NCBI GenBank assembly: GCA_013306675.1
Contig: JABLUY010000282.1
Coordinates: forward strand, 1 to 43,214
DNA: 43,214 nucleotides
Reading direction: 5' to 3'
DNA from: Thraustochytrium sp. TN22
Lineage: Eukaryota; Sar; Bigyra; Thraustochytrida; Thraustochytriidae
Part shown: piece after piece, positions 27,404-36,016 of the stretch
Position numbering within the stretch: position 1 is the first letter of the stretch
Layout of the letters: the number at the start of each line of letters is the position of its first letter
Position numbers and translations under genes: made by a program
Notes under the pieces: generated by a model
The model's input: the letters and a program-made list of their open reading frames with translations, nothing else
Database searches by the model: none
Told to the model about the DNA's origin: nothing

Positions 27404-28697
27404 CCCTCGTGAACCTGCGAGCACACGTGCGCGTTACGCGCACACCAGGCAGCTCTCGTGGCGCCCCGCGCTGCGTCATGACGCGGCGAGGCTCGCACCA
27501 ACCCAACAGGGCCTCTCTCACTGATCAGACTCTCTCTCCGAGCCCCGGGTCCGAGTCATGGTCGCTGCCAGTGCCACCGCACACGCTGCCACCGTCCACG
27601 TGACGCAACGCCGCACCTGCAGCATGGCAGCGCACGCCATGCTCCTCGCGTCAGCCAGCTCTCACAGTCAGCTCGGCGTCCAGAAGGCTAGCTAGGCCTA
27701 GTACGCACGCACGTTGCAGCCCCCCTTTCTTCGAGTCCCGCTCCTGCTCAGCTCCTGCTCGTCCCGCGCGTCCCACGCCGCCACTGGCCGGCCGCCCCCC
27801 TCGGCGCGCGCGCCCGGCGCCCCTTTCCCCGAGTCGGCGCGCCCTCTCCCGCGCCCCCCTGCGCCCTCTGGCGCCCGCCTCGCAGAACCCGTCGCCGCCA
27901 CCGCCATCCCCGCCCAGCAGCGCGCGGCCCGGGCTCCCCACCAGCCCCTTCCCGCTGCTGGGTGCAGCCGCAGGTTTCCCCGGCACTGGGCGCGGGCGGC
28001 GCTATACCGTTACCGTTCGCTGCGCGGCGGGCGGGTCGCGCGCGGACTGGTAGCGCGGGGCGTAGGCGCGCGCTAGGCAGTGGCGGCGGGGGGCGGACGT
28101 TGGCGGCGGCGGCGGCGCAGGGGGCGGCGCGGCCAGTGGGCGCCCCCCCGGCGCCCTCTGGCGCGGAACCCGGGGCGGCGGGGGGCGCGCCGCGCGATCT
28201 GCGGCCAGAGGCGCGGGGGGGGGCCCGGCGCGGCGCGGGGCGCAGGCGACGGGGCGGCGTCAAAGCGCAGAGCTCGCCTGGTTCGCCCCGCGCGACTCGG
28301 CTCGGAGCGGCTCGGCGCGGTGCGGCGCGGCGCGGCGAGGGCGTGGCGCGCGCAGCGGCGCAGGCCGCTCGCGTAGGCAGGCCGGCCGGCGCGCAGAGCG
28401 GCGCGCCACTTGCACGGAGTGCAGCGCAGCGCAGCGCATCGCGGGTCCCGCCGCGCGGCAGGGCTCGAACGAACGGGCAAGCGCGCGCGCGCGCGGGTAC
28501 GAGAGCGAGCGGGCGGCGCGCGGGCGGGCAGGCGCGCGAGCGAGCGCGCGGAAGGCCGCGAAGGAGCGCGGAAGGCCGCGAAGGAGCGCGGCGCGGCGCG
28601 GCACGGCCGGCGGCGCAGGGGCGCAGGCCGGCAGGAGCCCATCGAGCCCAGTGCCGTTGGGCTGGGCTTGCTGGCCGGGCAAAAGACAAACGGCACG

Positions 28698-31600
28698 ATG
28701 CCCGGGTCGACGGCGTACTTTGTGGACCTGTCGGAGCTGCAGCAGCAGCAGCAGCAGCAGCAGGCGGCCAAGGCGATGCGCGAGCCGAGCAACCTGCTGA
28801 CGGAGCGCAAGCCGGGCACACCGACGAGGCGGAGCGGCAAGGCGACGACGAACGGCGGCGAGGAGAACCTGACGCAGGTGGGCAACCAGCTCGGGGTGAA
28901 CGGCTCGAGCGATGCGGGCCCGCTCAAGGTGAAGAACATCGCGGACGGCGCGGGCAAGCTGCAGCTGCCAGCGCGGCTGCAGAAGCGGCTGGCGTCGCTG
29001 CCGGGGCGACCAAGCGCCGAGGCCATCCTGCAAAAGGCGGAGCAGGTGGAGATGAAGCGCGAGGAGATGCTCAAGGCCAAGGTGCAGGGCGCCGCGCAGG
29101 TGGGCGCGCGCGTGCAGGAGGTGCGCGCGTGCAAGAGCGAGTTCGACAAGAACATGCTGGGCGGGGCCGGGGTGCCTGGCTTCAAGTGCAGCGTGACTGG
29201 CTTCAACAAGTGCACGGCGGCGCCCGTCAAGCTGCCGGCGCGCCTGCAGCGCCGGCTGCGGGACCTGGCGCTCCAGAAGCAGCAGCGCCAGCTGCGCGCG
29301 AGTACCGGGGTCGGCGGCGCGCTCGAGGTTGTCGAGCAGAAGGAGCCCGTCTCGTCCACGTCCACGTCGTCCACGGCCTCGTCGACCCAGATGCAGGCGC
29401 AGATGCAGGCTGCCATGATGGAGGCCGCCGTCGCAGCGGCCGCCAAGGACCGCGAGGCGCAGGCCGCGGCGCGTCGCGCGGCGCTCCTGCAGGCCAAGAA
29501 GGCCAAGCAGGCGGCCCACCTGGAGACGGTGGCGTTGCGGCAAAAGGCCAAGGCCACCGAGGCGCGCTTCGGCAACAGGAGCAGCAGCAGCTGCAGCAGC
29601 GATGACGCCGATGAGGGCGCCGCCAAGGCCGAGGCCGAGGCCAAGGACCAGGCCAACGAGGCCGAGGGCAAGATGTCCGCGCCCGTCTCTGCGGGCGCCG
29701 ACTTCTTGCCTGAGGCGCTCAAGGCGCGGCTCGCCGAGCTGCGCCGCCCAACCAAGGAGGCCATTCTGCGCAAGGAGGCGCTAGCCGCGGCGCGCAGGCG
29801 CGTCGCACTCGAGGCCCGCGCGCAAAGGGCCCGCGCGCACAACGAGGTGCAGGTCGCCAAGGCGCGTGCTGCGCGCCAGGCCTTTGTGGCCAACGAGGTG
29901 GACTTTGGCTCCTCGGGCGGCAAGCCGCAGGCCGTGCCGCTGCCGGCGCGCCTCGCCAAGCGCGTGCGCTCCTTGGCGCCGCAGTGGACGCCCGATTCGG
30001 TGCTGGCCAAGGGCGACCGCGCCGCGGCCCGCCGCGAGGAGCTCGTCGCAGCCAAGCAGGCCAAGGCTCGCGCACACCTGGCCCGCGTGGCCCAGCTGCG
30101 CGGCGCCAAGACGACGGAGCCCCGCTTCAGCACGGAGGACCTTGACATGGACATGGACGAGAAGGAGAAGGAAAAGGAGGAGCTGGATCAGGACAAGGCG
30201 GCCGAGGAGGGCGCCGCGGTGGCGGGGGCCGCTGCGGCGCCGCAGCTGCCGGAGCGGCTGCGCGAGCGGCTCGCCAACCTGACGCGGCCTACCAAGGAGG
30301 CCATCCTGCGCAAGGAGGCCTGCGCCGCGCTGCGCGCCTCGCTGCGGACGCAGGCCAAGGCGCACCGTGCGCGCGCCCACAACGAGGTGGCCGTGCCACG
30401 CGCGCGCGCCCTCAAGGAATCCATGGTGAACAATCAGATCGAGCTGGCCACCACCGCCGATGCTGCCGCCAAGGCGCAGGCCCAGGCCCAGGCGCGCCGC
30501 CTGCCGAAGCGGCTCGTGCAGCGCCTCGCCTCGCTGGCGGCACGCCCCGCCGCGTGGACCCCGGAGAAGCAGGTCGCCAAGGAGGAGCGCGCCGTGGAGA
30601 AGCGCGCCAACATGCTCGAGGGCGTCGTTGCGGCCGCCGCGGAACACAGCGCCAAGGTGGCCAAGATGAGCGCCAACCGCCGCCTGGAACCGCGCTTCGG
30701 CAACAACAACAAGGCGGCCGGCGCCGGCGCCGGCGACCCGCTGCCGGAGAAGCTGCGCCAGCGCCTGGAGACCATCCGGCGCCGCACGCCCGAGGCCATC
30801 TTGCGCAAGAACGCCGTGGCCAGCGCGCGGCGCCAGGCCGCCCTGGCGCAGCGCGCCCACAGTGCCCGCGTCCACAACGAGGCGGCCGTCGCGGCCGTGA
30901 CGCTCAAGCGCAGCATGGTGGCCAACGGCGTGGACCTGCCCACGGAGGCGCCGCGGGCCGTGCGCCTCCCCAAGCGTCTGGCGCGCCGCGCCGCGCGCCA
31001 GGCGCCCAACTGGACGCCGGAGCGCCTCGTGGCCAAGGAGGCCCGCGCCGACCAGCTCCGCGCCGACCAGCTCCGCGCTCGCAAGGCGCGCGTCTTCGCG
31101 CACAACGCGCTCGCTGCGCAGCGCATGGCCGCCAAGACGTGCGAGCGCCGCTTCGCCGCCGAGGAGGTGGCCGCCGCCGCCGAGAAGGCCGGCCTGCCGC
31201 AGAACCTGCAGGACCGCCTTGCCCAGGTGCGCCGCCCCACCTCCGAGGCGGTCCTCCGCAAGCACGCGCAGGCCGCGCTGCGCCGCGCGCTGCGTCTGGA
31301 CGCCGTGCGCCAGCGCGCACAGCAGGCCGCCGCGCGCCGCGACGAGGCCCGCGCTCTGCACGCCGACCTGGAGGCGAACGAGGTCCTCCTCGTGCGGAGC
31401 GCGCCCGAGCCCGTGGCACTGCCGGAGCGCCTTGCGGAGCGCGCCGCCGCGCTCAAGCCCGCCTGGACGCCCGAGGCTCTCCTCGCCAAGGAGGAGGCCG
31501 CCGCGAAGCGCCGCGCCGACCGTCTGCGGTCCAAGCGTGGCGCCGCGCGGCGCCACGCCGCCCAGGTCCGCGAGCGCCGCCTCGCCAAGGACTCCGAGGC

Positions 31601-32510
31601 CCGCTTCCCGGACGGTGCGCCGGCCGGCATTGAGCTCCCGGCGCCGCTGGCCGCCCGTCTCGCCGCGCTGCGCAAGCCGACGCCGGCGGCCGTCCTCAAG
31701 CGCCTCGAGCTCAACGCAGGGCGCGCGCGCCTCGCCGCCGAGGCCCGGGCCCACAAGGCGCGCATGCACTCGCAGCACGCCGCGGATGTGCTCGCGCGCC
31801 GCAACGCCTTCAGCGACAACATGATCATGCTCACCACGGGCCAGCCGGCGCCCGCGCTGCGCCTGCCGGCGCGCCTGCGCCGGCGCCTCGCGGCGCTCGA
31901 GGCCGCCAAGCCGCAGCCCGAGGCGCTCCTCGCCAAGGAGGAGGCCGCCGCGAAGCGTCGCGCCGACCGCCTTGCCAAGCGCAAGGCCGTGCTCGCGGAC
32001 CATGCTGTCAAGGTGCGCGCCGTCTGGACCGATCGCAAGACCAAGCCGCGCTTCGACGAGGAGGACATCTCCAGCGCCAAGCTGCCGCAGCGCCTCAAGG
32101 ACCGGCTCAAGACCTTCCGCAGCCCGACCTCCGAGGTGCTCCTCAACAAGCAGGCGCGCGCCTCGCAGCGTCGCGCCGGCATGCTCGAGGCCAAGGCCTC
32201 TGACGCCCACAAGCATCAGGAGTACGTGGCCCAGGTCAAGGCTCTCAAGCAGCAGTTCGTCGACAACAAGGTCTCCTTCATCCCGGACGAACGCGATGAG
32301 TCCCCCAGCCTCCCGCCCAAGCTGCAGTCCAAGCTTGACGCGCGCTCCCCGAAATCGGCCGACCAGATCAAGGAGCGCGAGACTGCAGTGCAGAACCAGC
32401 GCGAGGCCCTCCTCAACGAGCGCGTGCAGGCTCGCCAGCTCCACTCCCAAAAGGTCGAGCAGGTCCTGCGCAAGCACCGCGAGCAGGCTGCCAAGCCCGA
32501 GACCGACTAA
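28698..32510 (+). CDS. Protein of 14 alternating A/B 75-residue helical repeats, family unknown
   Basis: I do not recognise a named family. The 1270-residue, highly basic product begins at the first ATG in frame (A at -3) with a Gln8 run at residues 15-22. From residue 90 to the end it is fourteen units, each opening with LP-x-x-L-x-x-R. A-type units continue RPTKEAILRKEA, then RARAHNEV and end MV-x-N-x-V. B-type units continue WTPEALLAKEEAAAKRR and end EPRF or similar. The order is strictly A-B seven times, with about 75-residue spacing in the last nine units. Each unit should be one long helix after a Pro cap. The IL-x-K...RR...A..H...V pattern loosely recalls stathmin's tubulin-binding helix, which would suit a cytoskeletal role, but this is weak. 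No signal peptide or membrane segment is present. Confidence 0.85.
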   Translation: MPGSTAYFVDLSELQQQQQQQQAAKAMREPSNLLTERKPGTPTRRSGKATTNGGEENLTQVGNQLGVNGSSDAGPLKVKNIADGAGKLQLPARLQKRLASLPGRPSAEAILQKAEQVEMKREEMLKAKVQGAAQVGARVQEVRACKSEFDKNMLGGAGVPGFKCSVTGFNKCTAAPVKLPARLQRRLRDLALQKQQRQLRASTGVGGALEVVEQKEPVSSTSTSSTASSTQMQAQMQAAMMEAAVAAAAKDREAQAAARRAALLQAKKAKQAAHLETVALRQKAKATEARFGNRSSSSCSSDDADEGAAKAEAEAKDQANEAEGKMSAPVSAGADFLPEALKARLAELRRPTKEAILRKEALAAARRRVALEARAQRARAHNEVQVAKARAARQAFVANEVDFGSSGGKPQAVPLPARLAKRVRSLAPQWTPDSVLAKGDRAAARREELVAAKQAKARAHLARVAQLRGAKTTEPRFSTEDLDMDMDEKEKEKEELDQDKAAEEGAAVAGAAAAPQLPERLRERLANLTRPTKEAILRKEACAALRASLRTQAKAHRARAHNEVAVPRARALKESMVNNQIELATTADAAAKAQAQAQARRLPKRLVQRLASLAARPAAWTPEKQVAKEERAVEKRANMLEGVVAAAAEHSAKVAKMSANRRLEPRFGNNNKAAGAGAGDPLPEKLRQRLETIRRRTPEAILRKNAVASARRQAALAQRAHSARVHNEAAVAAVTLKRSMVANGVDLPTEAPRAVRLPKRLARRAARQAPNWTPERLVAKEARADQLRADQLRARKARVFAHNALAAQRMAAKTCERRFAAEEVAAAAEKAGLPQNLQDRLAQVRRPTSEAVLRKHAQAALRRALRLDAVRQRAQQAAARRDEARALHADLEANEVLLVRSAPEPVALPERLAERAAALKPAWTPEALLAKEEAAAKRRADRLRSKRGAARRHAAQVRERRLAKDSEARFPDGAPAGIELPAPLAARLAALRKPTPAAVLKRLELNAGRARLAAEARAHKARMHSQHAADVLARRNAFSDNMIMLTTGQPAPALRLPARLRRRLAALEAAKPQPEALLAKEEAAAKRRADRLAKRKAVLADHAVKVRAVWTDRKTKPRFDEEDISSAKLPQRLKDRLKTFRSPTSEVLLNKQARASQRRAGMLEAKASDAHKHQEYVAQVKALKQQFVDNKVSFIPDERDESPSLPPKLQSKLDARSPKSADQIKERETAVQNQREALLNERVQARQLHSQKVEQVLRKHREQAAKPETD
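28965..32490 (+). repeat. Coding tandem repeat array, 14 units (7 A/B pairs)
   Basis: Units begin at about 28965, 29232, 29706, 29940, 30246, 30501, 30741, 30966, 31194, 31419, 31635, 31863, 32082 and 32310, each at the Leu of the LP start and all in the same frame. Spacing is 72-85 codons except for insertions in units 2 (Ser/Thr/Gln/Met-rich) and 4 (acidic, Met-Asp-rich). Odd units are type A and even units type B. At DNA level the units are well diverged, so the array is old and not a recent expansion. Confidence 0.88.
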
Positions 32511-32697
32511 TCGGCCTGGCGAAACGTACTACAGCAGCGACGCGGGAGAAGATGAGAGAGAGAGAGAGAGAGACGAGCAACACCATACAAGTAGACAAAG
32601 CAAACACAAACACACACACAAGACATACATAAGCCTGGCCTATCCCGTCTCCTTGTCCAAGTTGCCGTGCCGTGCCGTGACGAATGAGCAATGACCT
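32511..32697. other. Convergent 3' intergenic region with GA and CA tracts
   Basis: A short gap between convergent stop codons. It holds a perfect GA run at 32554-32573 and an ACACAC stretch near 32607-32622. No gene is seen. Confidence 0.6.
32554..32573. repeat. (GA)n microsatellite
   Basis: A GA run starting about 45 nt after the stop of the A/B repeat protein, on its sense strand. Confidence 0.95.
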
Positions 32698-34467
32698 TCA
32701 TATCTCTCGATCCATGGCCTCATCCTCGCAAACGAGGCGCTGAGCACGCTCCTCCTTGGTGCTGAAGAGCGAATGTTGACACAGGAGATGCGTGTGGAAA
32801 GTGAGCACATACTGGCATGAAGCCTGCTCCTCGACGCTGAGGATGCGATGCGTTTCCGAAGCCCGCTGCGAGGCTCGGTCGCACACGAAGCGAACGAGGG
32901 TGATGCGCTTGCGGGCGTCTGAGACGTCGCATGCAGAGCCGTCTGCGTAGACCTGCACGATGGCAGGGTTGCGGCGGTCACGGTCAATGTACAGAAGCGA
33001 GGATGCGCCGCGCACCTTTTCGAGCTTCATGCCGCTCACTAACGAGGCCGGCAGCTCCTGACGCTCGTCCGCCACAAAGGTGCCGAGGCTGTATTCTGTA
33101 GAACGCTGCAGAGTGCGCTTGCCCTTGGCGGAGACAGACTCCTGCAGGTGAAACTGCGCGATGTCGCGTTCGACGCACACGCTGTAGGTCCACCAGTCGA
33201 GCGTGTCCTGGAAGCACAGGCCCGAGAGCGCCCGCAATGTCGTATGCGCGTCCGTCGACCCACGCGCTGCAAAGCCGGCCCCGCACAGCTTGCTCGAGCA
33301 CATGGTCACCGTGTAGTTGCACACTTGCGTCTCGGAGAGCGCTTCAAACTTGAACTCCTGGCCTTCGTTCCCCTCCAGCTGCGGACAGCAATAAAAGACG
33401 ATGCGCGACTCGCGCGGCTGCCCGGTCTCGTCGCACGGCTGCCCATCGGTGTACCGGTACGTGAGCGCGAGCGCAGCGCGGTCCGGATTGCTTCCGCGTC
33501 GCGCCTCGGATGGCGCCTCGGTCGTCACCACCGACATGAGCGCCTCGTTAAACTTGCCCAGGCTGTACGTCGTGCTGGCCTTGTCGCGCGAAGTGCCGTG
33601 GAACTGGTAGATGCCGTCCCGGTGGCACACGTCGTACGACCAGTACCCTTTGCGCACCGTGAAGCAGACGCCCTCCAGCGCCGAGAGCGTGGCGTCCGCT
33701 TTGCGCAGCATGGCGCTGCCCTGCGGCGCCACGAGCTCCGCGCCTGCGCCTGCGCCCTGGCCTGACCCTCCAACACCTGGTGCTGTCCCTGTCCCTGAAG
33801 CTGTTGCCGCCGCTGCGCCGTTCGTCTCACTCGGTTTGCCGCCCGCGACGCGGCACGTGCTGCGCCTGCCGTCGGTCCTTGTCATGACCCACTCCGCAGC
33901 GCCGTTCTCGGGCGCCTGTGGCACCACCTCGACGCCCTGGAGCCGCTGCAGCTCGCGCAGCAAGAAGTCGCGGCGCTGTGCCATTGGGTGCGCTTCGGGG
34001 CCGGCGTCCTCGCCCTCGTCGTCCTCGGCGTCGTCATCCTCGTCGTCGTCGTCGTCGTCGTCGTCCTTGTCGAGCGCCTCCTCGTCGTACTCATCGTAGA
34101 GGTCCTGGTCCTCCTCGTCCAGGTCCTGGTCCTTGTCCAGCGTGGAGGTCTCGGCGGCCGTTGTGGACCCGGCCGGGCGGCGGGCGGCGGCCTCGGCGAC
34201 GGCGAGCGGCGCGAGCGGCGCCTGCAAGAGCAGCTGCAGCGCCAGCAGCGCCAGCAGCAGCACGAGCGAGCCGGCAGGGGTCGGCACGGGCGGGATGGGC
34301 CTGGTGCGCCGGTGTCGGCGCCGGTGGCGGCGCCGCACCGACACGGCGGTGACGGCAGTGGCGGGCGCGGCCGTCGTGGCCGTCGTCGCTCGCGCCCTCG
34401 CCCGCACCGGCCTCGCCGCGGCCCCGCCCGCTGCCGGCGGGACTCGGCGGACGCGGCGCGGCGGCAT
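32698..34467 (-). CDS. ER lectin with two MRH domains (XTP3-B/OS-9-like), predicted membrane-anchored
   Basis: Likely recognises trimmed N-glycans on misfolded glycoproteins for ER-associated degradation. The 589-residue product has two mannose-6-phosphate-receptor-homology domains, as in XTP3-B/Erlectin. MRH1 spans about 268-395 (GVCFTVRKGYWSYDVC, IYQFHG, ESRIVFYC, CNYTVTMCSSKLC). MRH2 spans about 418-563 (GLCFQDTLDWWTYSVC, IAQFH, SCQYVLTFHTHLLC). The sugar-contact Gln, Arg, Glu and Tyr appear kept in both: Q288/R355/E379/Y385 and Q438/R521/E546/Y553. A hydrophobic stretch at 67-91 follows an Arg/His-rich N-terminus, so it looks like a type II anchor, not a free luminal protein. A very acidic region lies at 110-155. 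An in-frame ATG at 34533 has better context (AGGATGG), would add 22 residues and would leave only 39 bp to the divergent gene. Confidence 0.85.
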   Translation of the reverse strand: MPPRRVRRVPPAAGGAAARPVRARARATTATTAAPATAVTAVSVRRRHRRRHRRTRPIPPVPTPAGSLVLLLALLALQLLLQAPLAPLAVAEAAARRPAGSTTAAETSTLDKDQDLDEEDQDLYDEYDEEALDKDDDDDDDDEDDDAEDDEGEDAGPEAHPMAQRRDFLLRELQRLQGVEVVPQAPENGAAEWVMTRTDGRRSTCRVAGGKPSETNGAAAATASGTGTAPGVGGSGQGAGAGAELVAPQGSAMLRKADATLSALEGVCFTVRKGYWSYDVCHRDGIYQFHGTSRDKASTTYSLGKFNEALMSVVTTEAPSEARRGSNPDRAALALTYRYTDGQPCDETGQPRESRIVFYCCPQLEGNEGQEFKFEALSETQVCNYTVTMCSSKLCGAGFAARGSTDAHTTLRALSGLCFQDTLDWWTYSVCVERDIAQFHLQESVSAKGKRTLQRSTEYSLGTFVADERQELPASLVSGMKLEKVRGASSLLYIDRDRRNPAIVQVYADGSACDVSDARKRITLVRFVCDRASQRASETHRILSVEEQASCQYVLTFHTHLLCQHSLFSTKEERAQRLVCEDEAMDREI

Positions 34468-34572
34468 GAAGCTGCAGAACAGAACTGCAAGGCGGGGCGG
34501 GGTATCCGAGTCCGAGTCCGAGTCCGAGTCCATCCTGCAGCGAGCTCGCTTTCGCGGCGCGCAGCGGGCACG
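34468..34572. promoter_or_regulatory. Compact bidirectional promoter region with GAGTCC repeats
   Basis: Only about 105 bp separate the ATGs of two divergent genes. The interval holds five tandem GAGTCC-type hexamers at 34505-34531, giving three overlapping GTCCGAGTC 9-mers. No TATA box is visible. Control of both genes from here is inferred from the spacing alone. Confidence 0.55.
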
Positions 34573-34932
34573 ATGCGCGGCGGCGACCTGATGCTGGCGG
34601 GCCTGTCGGGCGCCGTGGCCATCGGCACGGGCGCCTTCGGCGCGCACGCGCTGCGCGGCAAGGTGGACGCGCACATGGCGGACGTCTGGGCCACGGCGGC
34701 GCACTACCACCTCGTGCACAGCGTGGCGCTGCTCGTGGCGAGCCAGCTGCCGCGCGAGGGCGGCGCGCAGAAGGACTCCGTGAGCCTGCCCGGCGCGCTC
34801 TTCGCCGCCGGCATCACCCTCTTTAGCGGCTCGCTCTACGCCCTGGTGCTCACCGGCGAGAAGAAGCTCGGCATGATCACGCCCATTGGCGGCTTTACGC
34901 TCATGGGTGGGTGGCTGTCCCTGCTCTTTTGA
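34573..34932 (+). CDS. TMEM256: TMEM256/DUF423 family small membrane protein
   Basis: A 119-residue protein, the usual length for this family. It has the defining GAFGAHALRGK near residues 20-30, then a WATAAHYHLVHSVALL helix, LFAAGITLFSGSLYALVLTG and MITPIGGFTLMGGWLSLLF. Hydrophobicity suggests three or four membrane helices. The family is found from bacteria to human; its biochemical role is not established. The ATG has A at -3. It is read divergently from the MRH lectin gene about 105 bp away and converges on the four-helix protein gene. Confidence 0.87.
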   Translation: MRGGDLMLAGLSGAVAIGTGAFGAHALRGKVDAHMADVWATAAHYHLVHSVALLVASQLPREGGAQKDSVSLPGALFAAGITLFSGSLYALVLTGEKKLGMITPIGGFTLMGGWLSLLF

Positions 34933-35320
34933 CCGAGCAACGAAGAAAGAAGAAGAAGAAGATCTGAAGCGCCACGACGAAGGATCACGACCTTGGGCGG
35001 TGAGTACTTTCTAACTTAACCAACGGCCAGTCCGAGTCATGGGCGCGGCCTGCTTCGCCCTGTCCCCTTGACCTGCTCGAAAACCTCGGCAGAATCACAC
35101 CCTTGGGCGGCCTTGTAAAAGTAGCTTCGGAAACAGCCAGCCACTGATACTCACGCATACTGACCGATGAACTTCGTCTACATACCAGGCTGGCTGACGG
35201 CAACACGTTGCATCCGCAGGAGCAAAGGCATCGACTGCCGCGACGATCAACGAAGAAAGACATCTCTCTTTTCTTTTCTCTTCTACATGAGGTTGCCGCC
35301 GGGTAGACAGAGGCGCTTGC
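34933..35320. other. Convergent 3' intergenic region
   Basis: The 388 bp between the TMEM256 stop and the stop of the four-helix gene are lower in GC than their surroundings. There is a GAAGAAGAAG tract at 34942-34962 just after TMEM256, an imperfect direct repeat ending CCTTGGGCGG at 34991-35000 and 35101-35110, GTCCGAGTC at 35030-35038, and a TCTTTTCTTTTCTC pyrimidine tract near 35263-35284. No gene is seen. Confidence 0.5.
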
Positions 35321-36016
35321 TTACTGGGCAAGCTGGGCCTGGCGCGCCATGAGGAAGGAGAGGATCGAGAAGAAGATGCAAATGAGGCCCATCCAGTAGC
35401 CGTACCAGAACTTGTAGACGACGACATCCTGAAGGCCGTTGGAGAAAGTCCAGTTGTCGATGTTCGAATCGCACGTGAACGTCGCGTTCTCGCAGTTATC
35501 GGTCATCTCGATGTAAAAGTCCGAGTACACGTAGATGACCATGCAGGCGATCGCGAACAGGATAATGATGAAGTTGGTGAACTTGAGAAGGCCCATGTTG
35601 GTGCCGCACGTCATGAAGAGCTGGAATAGGGCCAGCACCACGATAATCATGCCGAGGATCGGCATGCCGATCCACGGCGTGCTTGACACATCCACTAGGT
35701 TCGTGTCGCCAGCCTCAGTTACGCCCGTTAAGTAAAGAGGGGTGTAGCTGAACTCGTCCGACGACCCGGAGTACTTGCTGAAGCCGTACATGAGGCCGTG
35801 GCCCCAGGTGGTGTCGCCCTCCACGACGGCCGTCCAGCCCGGCGCGATGTACGCGAGCACCTGCGTCGTTCGATCGTTCGCGCGTCGGCCCTCGTCCTTC
35901 CGTCAGTCCTCCGCCCCCCTCCCCGCGCCCCTCCTCTCGTCCGTCGCGCGCGACGCCTCACGTACCGCGCTGCCCAGCACGCAGCCGTGCATGACGAAGA
36001 GCGGCAGGTTGCCCAT
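35321..36016 (-). CDS. Four-helix membrane protein, spliced (exons 35966-36016 and 35321-35860)
   Basis: I do not recognise the family. Exon 1 (35966-36016) gives 17 residues starting MGNLPLFVMHGC from a near-perfect start context (ACCATGG). Exon 2 (35321-35860) gives 179 more, joined in phase 0 across a 105-nt intron. The joined 196-residue product has hydrophobic segments at about 5-22, 80-100, 107-130 and 160-185. A long loop between helices 1 and 2 contains WGHGLMYGFSKYSG, and a loop between 3 and 4 has two Cys and possible N-glycosylation sites (NAT, NWT). This claudin/PMP22-like topology is only a resemblance; the claudin W-GLW-C-C signature is absent. Without the intron, the long exon lacks an ATG near its start and begins GTG. 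Confidence 0.75.
35861..35965 (-). other. Spliceosomal intron, 105 nt, GT-AG
   Basis: On the minus strand the donor reads GCG|GTACGTGAGG and the acceptor ACGACGCAG|GTGCTC. The intron contains an in-frame stop (GGACTGACGG) and is phase 0. Splicing restores an ATG in ideal context and completes a first membrane helix, so two independent signs support it. Confidence 0.78.

Larger units (their letters stand above)
25799..28697. other. Long divergent intergenic region
   Basis: At 2.9 kb this is the longest gap. It is GC-rich on both sides (25799-26650 and 27700-28697), with a less GC-biased core around 26900-27700. Contents that I can support: a GAGCGAGC array at 26190-26233, a G-run near 27096-27105, a strong hairpin at 27197-27232, an inverted repeat at 27339-27403, and GTCCGAGTC at 27549-27557. 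Frames on both strands are Arg/Ala/Pro-rich and carry no motif. No tRNA, 5S, SRP or RNase P signature was recognised, though a structured RNA in 27120-27420 is possible. Confidence 0.5.

Noticed and set aside
29781-32477. 898-codon minus-strand frame antisense to the A/B repeat protein
   Set aside because: The regular LP-start units are in the plus strand; the antisense frame only mirrors the repeats.
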